From: Bacillus sp. F19
GTDB taxonomy: Bacteria; Bacillota; Bacilli; Bacillales; Bacillaceae
Direction: 5' to 3'
Assembly (NCBI GenBank): GCA_023823795.1
Contig: CP085710.1
Coordinates: forward strand, 2,940,001 to 3,004,000
DNA: 64,000 nucleotides
The notes beneath the pieces were generated by a model, which did no database searches, was not told the origin of the DNA, and saw only the letters and a list, made by a program, of their open reading frames with translations. The stretch's first letter is position 1. Each line of letters begins with the position of its first letter. This document shows positions 8,218 to 16,071 of this stretch, piece after piece. The position numbers and the translations under genes were made by a program.

Positions 8218-8988
8218 ATGAAGTATACTGTTATAACCGGAGCTAGCTCAGGCATTGGGTATGAAGCGGCACTTGCTTTTGCAGGCCGCGGAAAAAATTT
8301 AATTATCGCTGCACGCAGAGAAGAAAAGCTGCAGGAATTAAAAACAGAAATCGAAGAAATAAACAAAGAACTGGATGTTGTCATCCGGATTAGTGATTTA
8401 TCCGTTTCAGAGAATGCTTATAAGCTGTACGACAGCCTTCAAGAATACGAACTTGAAACGTGGATCAACAATGCAGGGTTTGGCAACTTTGCATCAATCG
8501 CTGAACAAAATTTAAACAAAATAGCGTCTATGCTCCATTTAAATATTGAAGCGCTGACGATTTTATCTTCTCTTTTTGTAAGAGATTATTCCGATCATGA
8601 TGGTGCACAGATTATGAATATTTCATCCGGAGGCGGATATACCATAATTGCTGAAGCCGTCACGTACTGCGCAACGAAATTTTATGTAAGTGCATTTACT
8701 GAAGGCCTTGCCCGTGAATTAAAAGCAAAAGGGGCTAAAATGCAGGCAAAAGTATTGGCTCCTGCCGCAACTGAAACAGAATTTGCCAAGCGCTCTTTTG
8801 ATCTAGATGAGTTTATGTATGAAGGCGCCGTGCCAAAGTTTCATACTGCTAAAGAAATGGCAGCTTTTATGCTGGACCTTTACGACAGTGAAAAAACGGT
8901 CGGCATTGTGGACGGGAATACATATGAGTTTAAACTCTCTGACCCCATCTTTAATTATGCCGAACGATCCACCCGCACCGATTCATAA
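8218..8988 (+). CDS. Short-chain dehydrogenase/reductase under MerR control
   Basis: About 256 residues of the classical SDR type: cofactor loop TGASSGIGYEAA, the NNAGFG motif, the Ser of ISSGGGYT, and the catalytic YCATK. An Arg-Arg pair after the second strand (IIAARREEK) suggests NADP(H). GGAGGAG at 8206-8212 puts the start at ATG 8218; the 11 extra codons of the longer frame lie over the promoter. It is followed by a strong terminator, so it is monocistronic. The MerR-type promoter suggests induction by a toxic carbonyl compound, with the enzyme reducing it; this is inference. Confidence 0.85.
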   Translation: MKYTVITGASSGIGYEAALAFAGRGKNLIIAARREEKLQELKTEIEEINKELDVVIRISDLSVSENAYKLYDSLQEYELETWINNAGFGNFASIAEQNLNKIASMLHLNIEALTILSSLFVRDYSDHDGAQIMNISSGGGYTIIAEAVTYCATKFYVSAFTEGLARELKAKGAKMQAKVLAPAATETEFAKRSFDLDEFMYEGAVPKFHTAKEMAAFMLDLYDSEKTVGIVDGNTYEFKLSDPIFNYAERSTRTDS

Positions 8989-8992
8989 AAGA

Positions 8993-9028
8993 AAAAAGCT
9001 AGAGCGGACTTTTCCGCTCTAGCTTTTT
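8993..9028. terminator. Bidirectional terminator between convergent genes
   Basis: A perfect 16-base stem (AAAAAGCTAGAGCGGA and its complement) with loop CTTT. A-run and T-run flank both sides, so it can serve the dehydrogenase on the plus strand and the DUF3243-like gene on the minus strand. Confidence 0.85.
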
Positions 9029-9037
9029 CTAACGATT

Positions 9038-9385
9038 TTATGCGTTCTCTTTTCCAACAAGTCTTACAAGCAAATGTGCCAATTGATGGCGCTGTTCCTG
9101 CTCGCCTGCTTTCCATAGTTCCTGCAGCAATTTTTCTTCTCTATTTCTCGGTTCCTCATTTTCAGCAAGGTAAGCTGCTACCTTTTCTGCTGTTTAGGCT
9201 AATTGCTCTTCATTTAGTCCAAGTTTTTCGCCAAGTGCCACCCTTTTACCCAAATACTGTTTAAAGCTTTCAAAACTCCCCAGAATATCTTCCATCTTTT
9301 CATCAGGAATCGTCGCTATGCGGCATTCAACTTTTTCTGTTTCAAGACTTTCATTTTTATTAATAATATGATTTTGTTCTGACAT
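9038..9385 (-). pseudogene. DUF3243 (YmfJ-like) gene with an in-frame stop
   Basis: The minus strand encodes an acidic protein whose C-terminal 85 residues follow the YmfJ/DUF3243 pattern: SFESFKQYLGKRVALGEKLG, NEEQLA, then a TAA at 9194-9196, then in the same frame TAEKVAAYLAENEEPRNREE, LLQELWKAGEQEQRHQLAHL and LVRLVGKENA. The same frame continues on both sides of the stop, so one nonsense change (or a sequencing error) breaks an otherwise complete gene. It also has an N-terminal extension of about 30 residues that I do not know from YmfJ. GAAGGGA precedes ATG 9385. The family has no established function. Confidence 0.65.
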
Positions 9386-9466
9386 TTGAATCCATCCCTT
9401 CTTTATATAAGCGTCGTTCTATTAGTTTATTTCCCCGCTTTTTTCTTATCGAAACTCATTAACACT

Positions 9467-9655
9467 TTACTGAATGGATGCGGATTTGTACAATTTGACT
9501 GAGTCCACATACCGCTCAACACCTGAACTCACAAAAAATATAAGCTGCGGGAAGATTCTCTGTCTGACATACAAGTAGAAGTTGTAATAGTTAATGCCGG
9601 CAGTCAGAAATAAAAAGAGTAATATGCAGTTATATATAAGTCTTTCTTCAGCCTA
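9467..9655 (-). pseudogene. C-terminal remnant of a membrane protein
   Basis: On the minus strand about 62 codons are open to a TAA at 9467-9469. They read as a hydrophobic segment (CILLFLFLTAGINYYNFYLY) followed by a basic, aromatic stretch (VRQRIFPQLIFFVSSG) and a short tail. No start codon or ribosome site is present and a stop closes the frame upstream. It looks like the last membrane helix and tail of a lost gene. The family is not recognised. The rest of 9386-9790 holds nothing I can support. Confidence 0.3.
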
Positions 9656-9789
9656 ATAATAATAAGATTGAGCTTCGTTCCATGAAACATGCGGTTTTCA
9701 ATGCAAGACCTATCTTTCCATCAGATTCCATCTTGCTCTATAAATACCTGTCTGCTTAAAGAAGAGACACTTCTAGCCGTTTTTACAGA

Positions 9790-9828
9790 AAAAAAAGAGT
9801 GTGCCAAAAGTTAGCCTTTGGCATACTC
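9790..9828 (-). terminator. Terminator of the nine-gene sigma-54 operon
   Basis: On the minus strand GAGTATGCCAAA and TTTGGCACACTC form a 12-base stem with one mismatch and an eight-base loop, followed by eight T residues. It lies 70 bases after the stop of the M20 deacylase, the last operon gene. Confidence 0.85.
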
Positions 9829-9896
9829 TATTCATTCAAATTTCCCAAATATATTTCATTACAAAGGAAGAACTGATGTTATTTTCATGTGAAGTG

Positions 9897-11111
9897 CTAC
9901 TTTAAAAAGTTAAGAGCAGAAAGTGTGTAGATTTGCACAGTTTCAACGAGCTCATCAATATCTACATATTCATCGGCATGATGGGGTATATGGCGATCAC
10001 CTGCTCCTGTTGTAATGATCGGCACACCTGCAAGATGAAGGAACGTCCCGTCTGTAGCCCCAGGGACCCCATTGTATACGGGTTCTTTACCTGTAACTTC
10101 CTTATAAGCCTGCGCAACAGCCTGTACTACCTCATGATCTTTCGGTGTCTCTGTCCAAGGTCTGTCCTCAATCAGTTCAAGTGTCGCTTTGAAATGCGGA
10201 TCTTCTTTACCAAGCCGTTCAATAATGACTTCTATTTCCTTTCTCAATTGATGATGCTCCTGCCCAGGAACCGTCCGAATATCAAGTGTAGTCATACATT
10301 GTGCAGGAACTACATTGATTTGCGGTTCTCCCTTAACTGGTGCTTGTATGATAGTTGGTGTAATGCTCGGCCAGCCAAGATACGGATGTTCCCCCATCCG
10401 ATCTTTTTCTCTTTGTTCCAATTGATCCAATTCCACTATTAATTTAGCCATGCGTGTATTGGGATTAATTCCAGTAAGCGGCATCGCACCATGGGCCATT
10501 TTTCCGTACGTTTTAAGTACGATGCGCATCGCCCCTTTTTGTGTAATACAGAGCTGATTCTCCTCAGGTTCACAGATAATGGCTCCATCAACTCCATCTG
10601 CCCAGCCTTTTTTAATAAAATCTTTAATTCCGATCATCATTCCCTCTTCGTCGCAGGGGATACAAAGGATCATTTTCCCTTTAAAGGCAGCGCCTGATTT
10701 TTTTATAGAATGAACAGCAGAAATGGCAGCAGCAAGGTTCCCTTTCGTATCACAAGAACCTCTTCCATAAATTCTGCCATTACTGACTTCTCCGCCAAAA
10801 GGATCATATGTCCATGAATCAATATCTCCTTCAGTTACAACATCTGTATGCCCTTCAAATAAAAGAGTTTTTCCTGGGAGACCAGAGTCATAAACTGCAA
10901 TAACATTTGGCCGTCCTGGCACCACTTCTTCATAATAAACATCTAATCCGATGTTCTTAAGGTATTCAACTATGAAACGGGCAACCTTTTCTTCGTTTCC
11001 ACCCTCGACATTTGGACGATAGACACTTTGTATACGAATAAGACTCCTTGTCAGTTCAATCACTTCTTTTTTATCAATAAAAGGAAGAATAGATTCTATT
11101 GCTGCTGTCAT
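9897..11111 (-). CDS. M20-family N-acyl amino acid deacylase (ArgE/DapE-like)
   Basis: A 404-residue metallopeptidase-fold amidohydrolase. The metal ligands can be placed at His88 (FEGHTDVV), Asp121 (GSCDTKGN), Glu156 next to the catalytic Glu155 (CDEEGMM) and a His near the C-terminus in RHIPHHADE. Such enzymes remove acyl groups from N-acyl amino acids. It is the last gene of the operon, 15 bases after the P1-family hydrolase, with AAAGGACG before ATG 11111. Pantothenate is itself an N-acyl beta-alanine, so this is one of two candidates for the pantothenate-splitting step in the proposed pathway; a general acylamino acid deacylase is the conservative reading. Confidence 0.85.
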   Translation of the reverse strand: MTAAIESILPFIDKKEVIELTRSLIRIQSVYRPNVEGGNEEKVARFIVEYLKNIGLDVYYEEVVPGRPNVIAVYDSGLPGKTLLFEGHTDVVTEGDIDSWTYDPFGGEVSNGRIYGRGSCDTKGNLAAAISAVHSIKKSGAAFKGKMILCIPCDEEGMMIGIKDFIKKGWADGVDGAIICEPEENQLCITQKGAMRIVLKTYGKMAHGAMPLTGINPNTRMAKLIVELDQLEQREKDRMGEHPYLGWPSITPTIIQAPVKGEPQINVVPAQCMTTLDIRTVPGQEHHQLRKEIEVIIERLGKEDPHFKATLELIEDRPWTETPKDHEVVQAVAQAYKEVTGKEPVYNGVPGATDGTFLHLAGVPIITTGAGDRHIPHHADEYVDIDELVETVQIYTLSALNFLK

Positions 11112-11126
11112 TGCAATCGTCCTTTC

Positions 11127-12098
11127 TTAATGAGATTCATTGATTTCTTTACTTGATGGAAAGCCTTCAATTCCTTCAGCATTCTGAACAGCGAGGATGA
11201 CTGCTTCTGCCAAAATGTCAGCAGCAATCGTCCCAATCAGGTCAACTGATGCACTCATATCGCCTGTACTCAAAGAAAAGATCGTGTCTCCATCAAACAT
11301 CGTATGCACAGGATAGATGGTTCTAGCTAATCCATTTTGTGCCATGGACGCTACCTTAGAGGCCTGTGATTTAGTTAACTTCGCATTGCAAGCAACAACC
11401 CCTATTGTTGTATTTGTACCAGGCTTTAAGGGGATGGCAGGCTGTTCTAGCATCCATTCTAAACTGCTCTTTATTTTCCCCTGATCATCTCTGGCACCGG
11501 CAATGACTTCTCCCGTTTCGGGATTTCGAATTTCCCCCATCGCATTTACTGCAACAATGGCTCCTACAACTAAACCATTTGGAAAAACTTTAGACGCGGA
11601 ACCTAGCCCGCCTTTCATTGCCCGATGGTGGCCAGCCACTTTTCCAACCGTAGCCCCGCAACCCGCTCCTGAATTACCTAATGGAAAATATCCTCTTTTG
11701 GCGTTTAATGCCGCCTTATAACCCATTTTCTGATCCGGACGAACAGAAGGGTCCCCTACAGGCATATCAAACAGGACAGCTGACGGCACAATCGGAACCA
11801 CTCCTGCACCTACATCCAGTCCAATACCTTTCTTTTCCAAAAACTGCATAACACCACTTGCTGCATCAAGACCATAGGCACTTCCTCCCGCCAGACAGAT
11901 ACTGTGAACCCGGTCTACAAGGTTCACTGGATTAAGTAAATCTGTTTCCCTTGTTCCAGGAGCTGAACCTCTAACATCTACACCGCATACAGCACCTTTC
12001 TCCAACAATAAAACGGTACAGCCCGTATAACCTAAATTATCCTCTTCATTCCCGACTTTAACGCCAGGAACGTCTGTTATGTTATGAAACCGTTCCAC
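11127..12098 (-). CDS. P1-family N-terminal nucleophile amidohydrolase (DmpA/NylC-like)
   Basis: 323 residues of the DmpA/BapA/NylC family (often annotated L-aminopeptidase/D-esterase). The precursor is expected to cleave itself between Asn229 and Thr230 in the motif GTNTTIGVV, freeing Thr230 as the nucleophile, as in the nylon-oligomer hydrolase NylC. The family loop GGSAYGLDAASGV and GNSGAGCGATVGK are present. Known members cut beta-alanyl peptides, D-amino acid amides and omega-amino acid amides, so an amide containing beta-alanine is a sensible substrate. The start is GTG, sharing one base with the stop of the ECF S-component (TAGTG), so translation is coupled. It lacks a signal peptide and is cytoplasmic. 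Confidence 0.87.
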   Translation of the reverse strand: MERFHNITDVPGVKVGNEEDNLGYTGCTVLLLEKGAVCGVDVRGSAPGTRETDLLNPVNLVDRVHSICLAGGSAYGLDAASGVMQFLEKKGIGLDVGAGVVPIVPSAVLFDMPVGDPSVRPDQKMGYKAALNAKRGYFPLGNSGAGCGATVGKVAGHHRAMKGGLGSASKVFPNGLVVGAIVAVNAMGEIRNPETGEVIAGARDDQGKIKSSLEWMLEQPAIPLKPGTNTTIGVVACNAKLTKSQASKVASMAQNGLARTIYPVHTMFDGDTIFSLSTGDMSASVDLIGTIAADILAEAVILAVQNAEGIEGFPSSKEINESH

Positions 12099-12655
12099 TA
12101 CAATTCTCCAGAAATCTTTGATTTCTTGTTTCCGCTATGGTCAAGCTTTTTCCATGCAACAACCACTGCCAGGGTAATGATCACGGAAACAATTGCTTCC
12201 GGTATTCCGTTTGTTACAGCAATCGTAACCGCGACACCTGGAGCAATATATCCTCTAATGACCGCCATTGTCAAAACAAGCAGCGTATTTGTAAACGCTC
12301 CTACAAATCCCGCCACCCCAATAGCGGCATACTCGTTGACTCTCTTCAAGGAAATGTAAGATAAATAGGCTGTTACTCCAATAAATAATCGCGGCAGTAT
12401 AGCAACCAGCGGGTCTTTAAATAACGGAATAGTTGCATCAAGGAACGAAGACACACCGAAGATCAGTCCAATGACCAGTCCAACAAACGGGCCTTGCATG
12501 ACTCCTCCAATGATTGCCGGGACATGCATGATGGTAGCGTTCCCTGCTGCAGTAGGAACAGGAATAAAACCTAATCGGGTGACACCAAGCAAAATAGCTA
12601 CTGCTCCTAATACTCCAGCAATGACAATCTTTCTAGTGGTTAGACCTTTTTCCAT
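12098..12655 (-). CDS. ECF transporter substrate-binding S-component
   Basis: A 185-residue integral membrane protein with about six hydrophobic segments. It has the S-component pattern with an N-terminal LTTRKIVIAGVLGAVAI, followed by a conserved core (LGFIPVPTAAGNATIMHVPA, GGVMQGPFVGLVIGLIFGVS, DPLVAILPRLFIGV) that I associate with pantothenate/folate-type S-components, though I cannot fix the vitamin from sequence alone. GGAGGG precedes ATG 12655. It lies with its own EcfT, EcfA1 and EcfA2 genes, so this is a dedicated (group I) ECF importer. Genes on both sides encode enzymes that would open an amide and oxidise the product, which suggests uptake of the operon's substrate. Confidence 0.85.
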   Translation of the reverse strand: MEKGLTTRKIVIAGVLGAVAILLGVTRLGFIPVPTAAGNATIMHVPAIIGGVMQGPFVGLVIGLIFGVSSFLDATIPLFKDPLVAILPRLFIGVTAYLSYISLKRVNEYAAIGVAGFVGAFTNTLLVLTMAVIRGYIAPGVAVTIAVTNGIPEAIVSVIITLAVVVAWKKLDHSGNKKSKISGEL

Positions 12656-12714
12656 TCGATTACCCTCCTTATTTTTTTCAGACTGATAGAATGGTATTGC
12701 ATTTTTAATAAAAT

Positions 12715-13560
12715 CTAATAGGGAAATGGAAATGCCAATAATAGAATAGTAAACAGGATACAGAAAAGAAGTGCACTATAATCCCTGGTTTGAGCTTTAT
12801 ACTTTGTGTAAATTGACCGTTCACTCCCTGGGGTATAGCATCTGGATTCCATAGCAAGCACTAAATCTTCAGCCCTCGCCATCGCAACATTGAATAATGG
12901 AATGATAATCGGAAATACATCCTTGGTTCGCTGGATAATTCTCCACCATGCACCTGTGCCGAATTCTGCCCCTCTTGAGGCTTGGGCTTTCATCATTTTT
13001 TCCATTTCCATTGCAAATGTAGGAACAAATCGAATCGCAATCGTAATGATTAAAGCAAATTCATGAACCGGAAACTTTACATGCTTCAAAGGTCTTAAAA
13101 GACTTTCAATCCCATGTGTAATTTGTGTGGTCGAAGTGCTTAACGTTAATACACTGCTTAAAAAAATGATTTCAATAAATCGAAGGGCTGAAACGATTAC
13201 CAGACGAATGCTGTCACTTGTTATAAGAATAAATCCATAATCCACAAAAACCGTTCCGCCTGAAGCAATCTCGCTATAGAATAACAGCTGCAATACCGCT
13301 AATATTAAAATGAAAGGTACAGCGGGCTTGACTCCTGACAAACCATAGCTAATCGGAATACGAGACATATAAAATAAATAACATGCAAAAGCAAGCGCGA
13401 TTATGTTTCCACCGTAGCTGTCACAAATAGCCATTGCAATGACAAGGATGGTAAATGCTAAGAGCTTGATGCGAGGATCCATACGATGAATGAGTGAACC
13501 TGTCGGCAAATACTGCCCGATGGTAATATTTCGGGTTAACTCGAATTCAACACTTGCCAT
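12715..13560 (-). CDS. ecfT: ECF transporter transmembrane protein EcfT
   Basis: About 281 residues with five or six membrane segments and the two cytoplasmic coupling helices of EcfT, carrying Ala-Arg-Gly/Ser-type motifs: MMKAQASRGAEFGT and MARAEDLVLAMESRCY. These bind the two ATPases. The ribosome site AGGAGGTGA overlaps the last codons and stop of ecfA2 and points to ATG 13560, eight bases on, rather than the in-frame GTG at 13569. It is part of the nine-gene operon; the usual Bacillus ecf genes sit in the ribosomal protein region, so this would be a second, dedicated copy. Confidence 0.9.
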   Translation of the reverse strand: MASVEFELTRNITIGQYLPTGSLIHRMDPRIKLLAFTILVIAMAICDSYGGNIIALAFACYLFYMSRIPISYGLSGVKPAVPFILILAVLQLLFYSEIASGGTVFVDYGFILITSDSIRLVIVSALRFIEIIFLSSVLTLSTSTTQITHGIESLLRPLKHVKFPVHEFALIITIAIRFVPTFAMEMEKMMKAQASRGAEFGTGAWWRIIQRTKDVFPIIIPLFNVAMARAEDLVLAMESRCYTPGSERSIYTKYKAQTRDYSALLFCILFTILLLAFPFPY

Positions 13561-13565
13561 TTTCC

Positions 13566-14438
13566 TCACCTCCTATTTGACTGAATAACAGAAACCAATT
13601 CTTTTGCTGCAGCCTCTATTTCGTATGCATTAAGATTGACAGTATATCCCCGTTCTTTTAGCTGCGACAGAATCTCCACTGTTTGCGGTGCTCCAATATG
13701 ATGTTTTGCCAGGGTTTCAGAATTACCGAAAATGTTTCCTGGTGTTCCTTCAATCAGATTTCTTCCCTCTGCTAAAACGTAAATTCTATTTGCTAAATAC
13801 GCCACTTCCTCCATGTTGTGAGAGACGAAAATGACTGTCATGTTTTCCTTTTTGTTCAACTGAACGATTTGCTCCAAAAGTTCCTGTCTTGACCTTGGAT
13901 CGAGGCCTGCTGTCGGTTCGTCCAACACTAAAATTTCAGGCTTCAAAGACAGCACTCCGGCCAGAGCGACTTTTCTTTTTTGACCCCCGCTTAAGGCATA
14001 GGCTGCTCGGTCTTTCAGATCTTCAAAGGAAAGACCAACCAATTCCATTGCCCATTTCACACGGTCTCTTACTTCATTTAAAGGAAGTCCCATTTTTAAT
14101 GGTCCATAAGCAATATCATCACCGATCAATTTTTCAAAAATCTGATCCTCTGGATTCTGAAACACAAGGCCTACCTTTCTCCGCAATGCTTTCACATCAA
14201 TTTTTGGATTAGACAAATGCTTTCCGTCCACTATTACATCACCCTGCTGGGGACGCATCAGCCCATTAAAGTGCTGAATTAAAGTCGATTTTCCGGATCC
14301 TGTATGCCCTATAATTGCTATGCATTCCCCCTTTTCAACACGTAAACTGACTCCTGAGAGGGCCTTGTGTTCAAGAGGTGTCTTTTCCATATAGATATGA
14401 TGTAAGTCCTTCACTTCAAGAATGGGAAATTCACTCAA
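13566..14438 (-). CDS. ecfA2: ECF transporter ATPase EcfA2
   Basis: A 290-residue ABC ATPase: Walker A GHTGSGKST, Q-loop FQNPEDQIFE, signature LSGGQKRK, Walker B ILVLDEPTAGLD, switch His in VSHNMEEV. FQNPEDQ and DDIAYGPLKMGL are typical of the EcfA2 half. The start is TTG overlapping the EcfA1 stop by four bases (TTGA). With EcfA1 it forms the ATPase pair that powers uptake through EcfT. Confidence 0.92.
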   Translation of the reverse strand: MSEFPILEVKDLHHIYMEKTPLEHKALSGVSLRVEKGECIAIIGHTGSGKSTLIQHFNGLMRPQQGDVIVDGKHLSNPKIDVKALRRKVGLVFQNPEDQIFEKLIGDDIAYGPLKMGLPLNEVRDRVKWAMELVGLSFEDLKDRAAYALSGGQKRKVALAGVLSLKPEILVLDEPTAGLDPRSRQELLEQIVQLNKKENMTVIFVSHNMEEVAYLANRIYVLAEGRNLIEGTPGNIFGNSETLAKHHIGAPQTVEILSQLKERGYTVNLNAYEIEAAAKELVSVIQSNRR

Positions 14439-15298
14439 CCTGCATACACCCCTCTTTTAGCTGATAAACGGATGACCTCTTGAATGATCTCGTCATTATG
14501 AATCAAATCTGCCTTATATTCATTGTCATATTTATGAATCAGCCTTGCTAATTGGCTGGCTACCGGGACATCGAGCTGCAATCGATGCAGCAGTTCATAC
14601 TGCTGAAAAATTTCTCTTGGTGCACCATCCATTACGATTTGACCTTTTTCAATGACAATAACCCGGCTTGCTTCAGCTACCTCTGACATATGGTGGGTTA
14701 CAGTAATGATCGTCATTCCGTCGTTATTAAGCTTGCGGACGACATCCAGTATATCTCTTCTTCCATAAGTGTCCAGCATACTGGTTGCTTCATCCAGGAC
14801 AATGCAATCAGGCTTCATCGCAAGGATACCCGCTATAGCAACCCGCTGCTTTTGGCCTCCTGAGAGATGATGAGGAGGGCGTTTCCGAAATTCACTCATC
14901 CCAACCGCTTCTAATGCAAAATCAATTCTTGCCTTTATTTCTGAAGCAGGTACTCCGATATTCTCCAGCCCAAAGGCCACATCATCTTCAACAATAGTCG
15001 AGACAATCTGGTTATCGGGATGCTGAAAGACCATCCCTACTTTTTGACGGATCTCACGGAGCAGTCCGCCATCTCTGGTATTTAAACCATCCACATAAAT
15101 ATCGCCCAGATGAGGTTTAAGAATTCCGTTAAGATGCTTGGACAGCGTTGATTTTCCAGAGCCATTATGCCCGATTATCGCCACATATTCACCCGGATGT
15201 ACATCAAAGGCAACGTTCTGCAGAACGGGAACAGTCTTTTGGTTATTAATTGTATATTCAAATGAAATTTCATCTATTTGGATGAATGGTTTACTCAT
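14435..15298 (-). CDS. ecfA1: ECF transporter ATPase EcfA1
   Basis: A 287-residue ABC ATPase: Walker A GHNGSGKST, Q-loop FQHPDNQIVS, signature LSGGQKQR, Walker B CIVLDEATSMLD, switch His in VTHHMSEV. The Q-loop FQHPDNQ and the DEATSMLD form are typical of EcfA1. Its ATG overlaps the stop codon of the preceding dehydrogenase by one base (TAATG). It is the fourth gene of the sigma-54 operon. Confidence 0.92.
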   Translation of the reverse strand: MSKPFIQIDEISFEYTINNQKTVPVLQNVAFDVHPGEYVAIIGHNGSGKSTLSKHLNGILKPHLGDIYVDGLNTRDGGLLREIRQKVGMVFQHPDNQIVSTIVEDDVAFGLENIGVPASEIKARIDFALEAVGMSEFRKRPPHHLSGGQKQRVAIAGILAMKPDCIVLDEATSMLDTYGRRDILDVVRKLNNDGMTIITVTHHMSEVAEASRVIVIEKGQIVMDGAPREIFQQYELLHRLQLDVPVASQLARLIHKYDNEYKADLIHNDEIIQEVIRLSAKRGVYAG

Positions 15299-16071
15299 TA
15301 CACTCCCCTTCCCCCGTCAACATTCATGATTTCCCCAGTAACAGCCCTGGCGAGATCAGAAGCTAGATATAGTGCCGCTTGGGCAATATCCTCCGGCTGA
15401 ATTAACGTACCTAAAGGAACACTATCAAGAAAGATTTTCTTTTTATCTTCTTCTACTTTTAGCGAATCGCCAGGTAAAAACCTCTCTAGCATTGGTGTTT
15501 CAGCAGGGCCTGGATTAATGGCATTGACCCGTATTTTAAAAGGAGCCAATTCTAATGCCAATGCCTTGGTTAACATAATCGCTGCTCCTTTAGATGCACA
15601 ATATGCATTTAATCCAGGCCTTGCCCGTATTCCTGCAATCGATGCGATATTTATAATCGATCCTTTTTCCTTTCTTTTCATAATAGGAACAAGATGGCGA
15701 GTGGTTAGAAAAATGGAGTTCAAATTAACCGACATAATTTTATCCCATTCACTCAAGCTCATTTCTTCAATCGGGGTAAAGAATTGCGGAACGCCAGCAC
15801 AATTAATCAGTACATCTATATCTTCAAATTCATTAAATGCCTCTTTGACAAGATTTTGGACACTTTCGTCATCTCCTACATCTGTGTGAACCGTCTTAAC
15901 GTGTCCTATTCGATCTATTTCTTTCGCCGTCTGGTCTGCTGCATCTTTATTTATGTCAGATAGAACCACGTTTGCCCCTTGTGCTGCAAACAATTTGGCT
16001 GCAGCTTTTCCCATACCTGATCCCGCACCTGTAATTATGGCTGTTTTTGCTTCTAACAATCGTGCAGTCAC
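15298..16071 (-). CDS. Short-chain dehydrogenase, candidate pantoate 4-dehydrogenase
   Basis: A 257-residue classical SDR: TGAGSGMGKAAA cofactor loop, Asp after the second strand (VVLSDINKD, which points to NAD), NCAGVP, Ser of IASIAG and catalytic YCASK, ending in MNVDGGRGV. It overlaps the aldehyde dehydrogenase stop by four bases (GTGA). In the operon it would oxidise a hydroxyl to an aldehyde or ketone. If the operon handles pantothenate, its step is pantoate to 4-dehydropantoate (EC 1.1.1.106), which is then a substrate for the aldehyde dehydrogenase next door. By itself the sequence does not give the substrate. Confidence 0.85.
   Translation of the reverse strand: MTARLLEAKTAIITGAGSGMGKAAAKLFAAQGANVVLSDINKDAADQTAKEIDRIGHVKTVHTDVGDDESVQNLVKEAFNEFEDIDVLINCAGVPQFFTPIEEMSLSEWDKIMSVNLNSIFLTTRHLVPIMKRKEKGSIINIASIAGIRARPGLNAYCASKGAAIMLTKALALELAPFKIRVNAINPGPAETPMLERFLPGDSLKVEEDKKKIFLDSVPLGTLIQPEDIAQAALYLASDLARAVTGEIMNVDGGRGV

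Noticed and set aside
9933-10442. 169-codon plus-strand frame opposite the M20 deacylase
   Set aside because: Antisense shadow of a clear gene, with no ribosome site and Cys-rich, domain-free translation.
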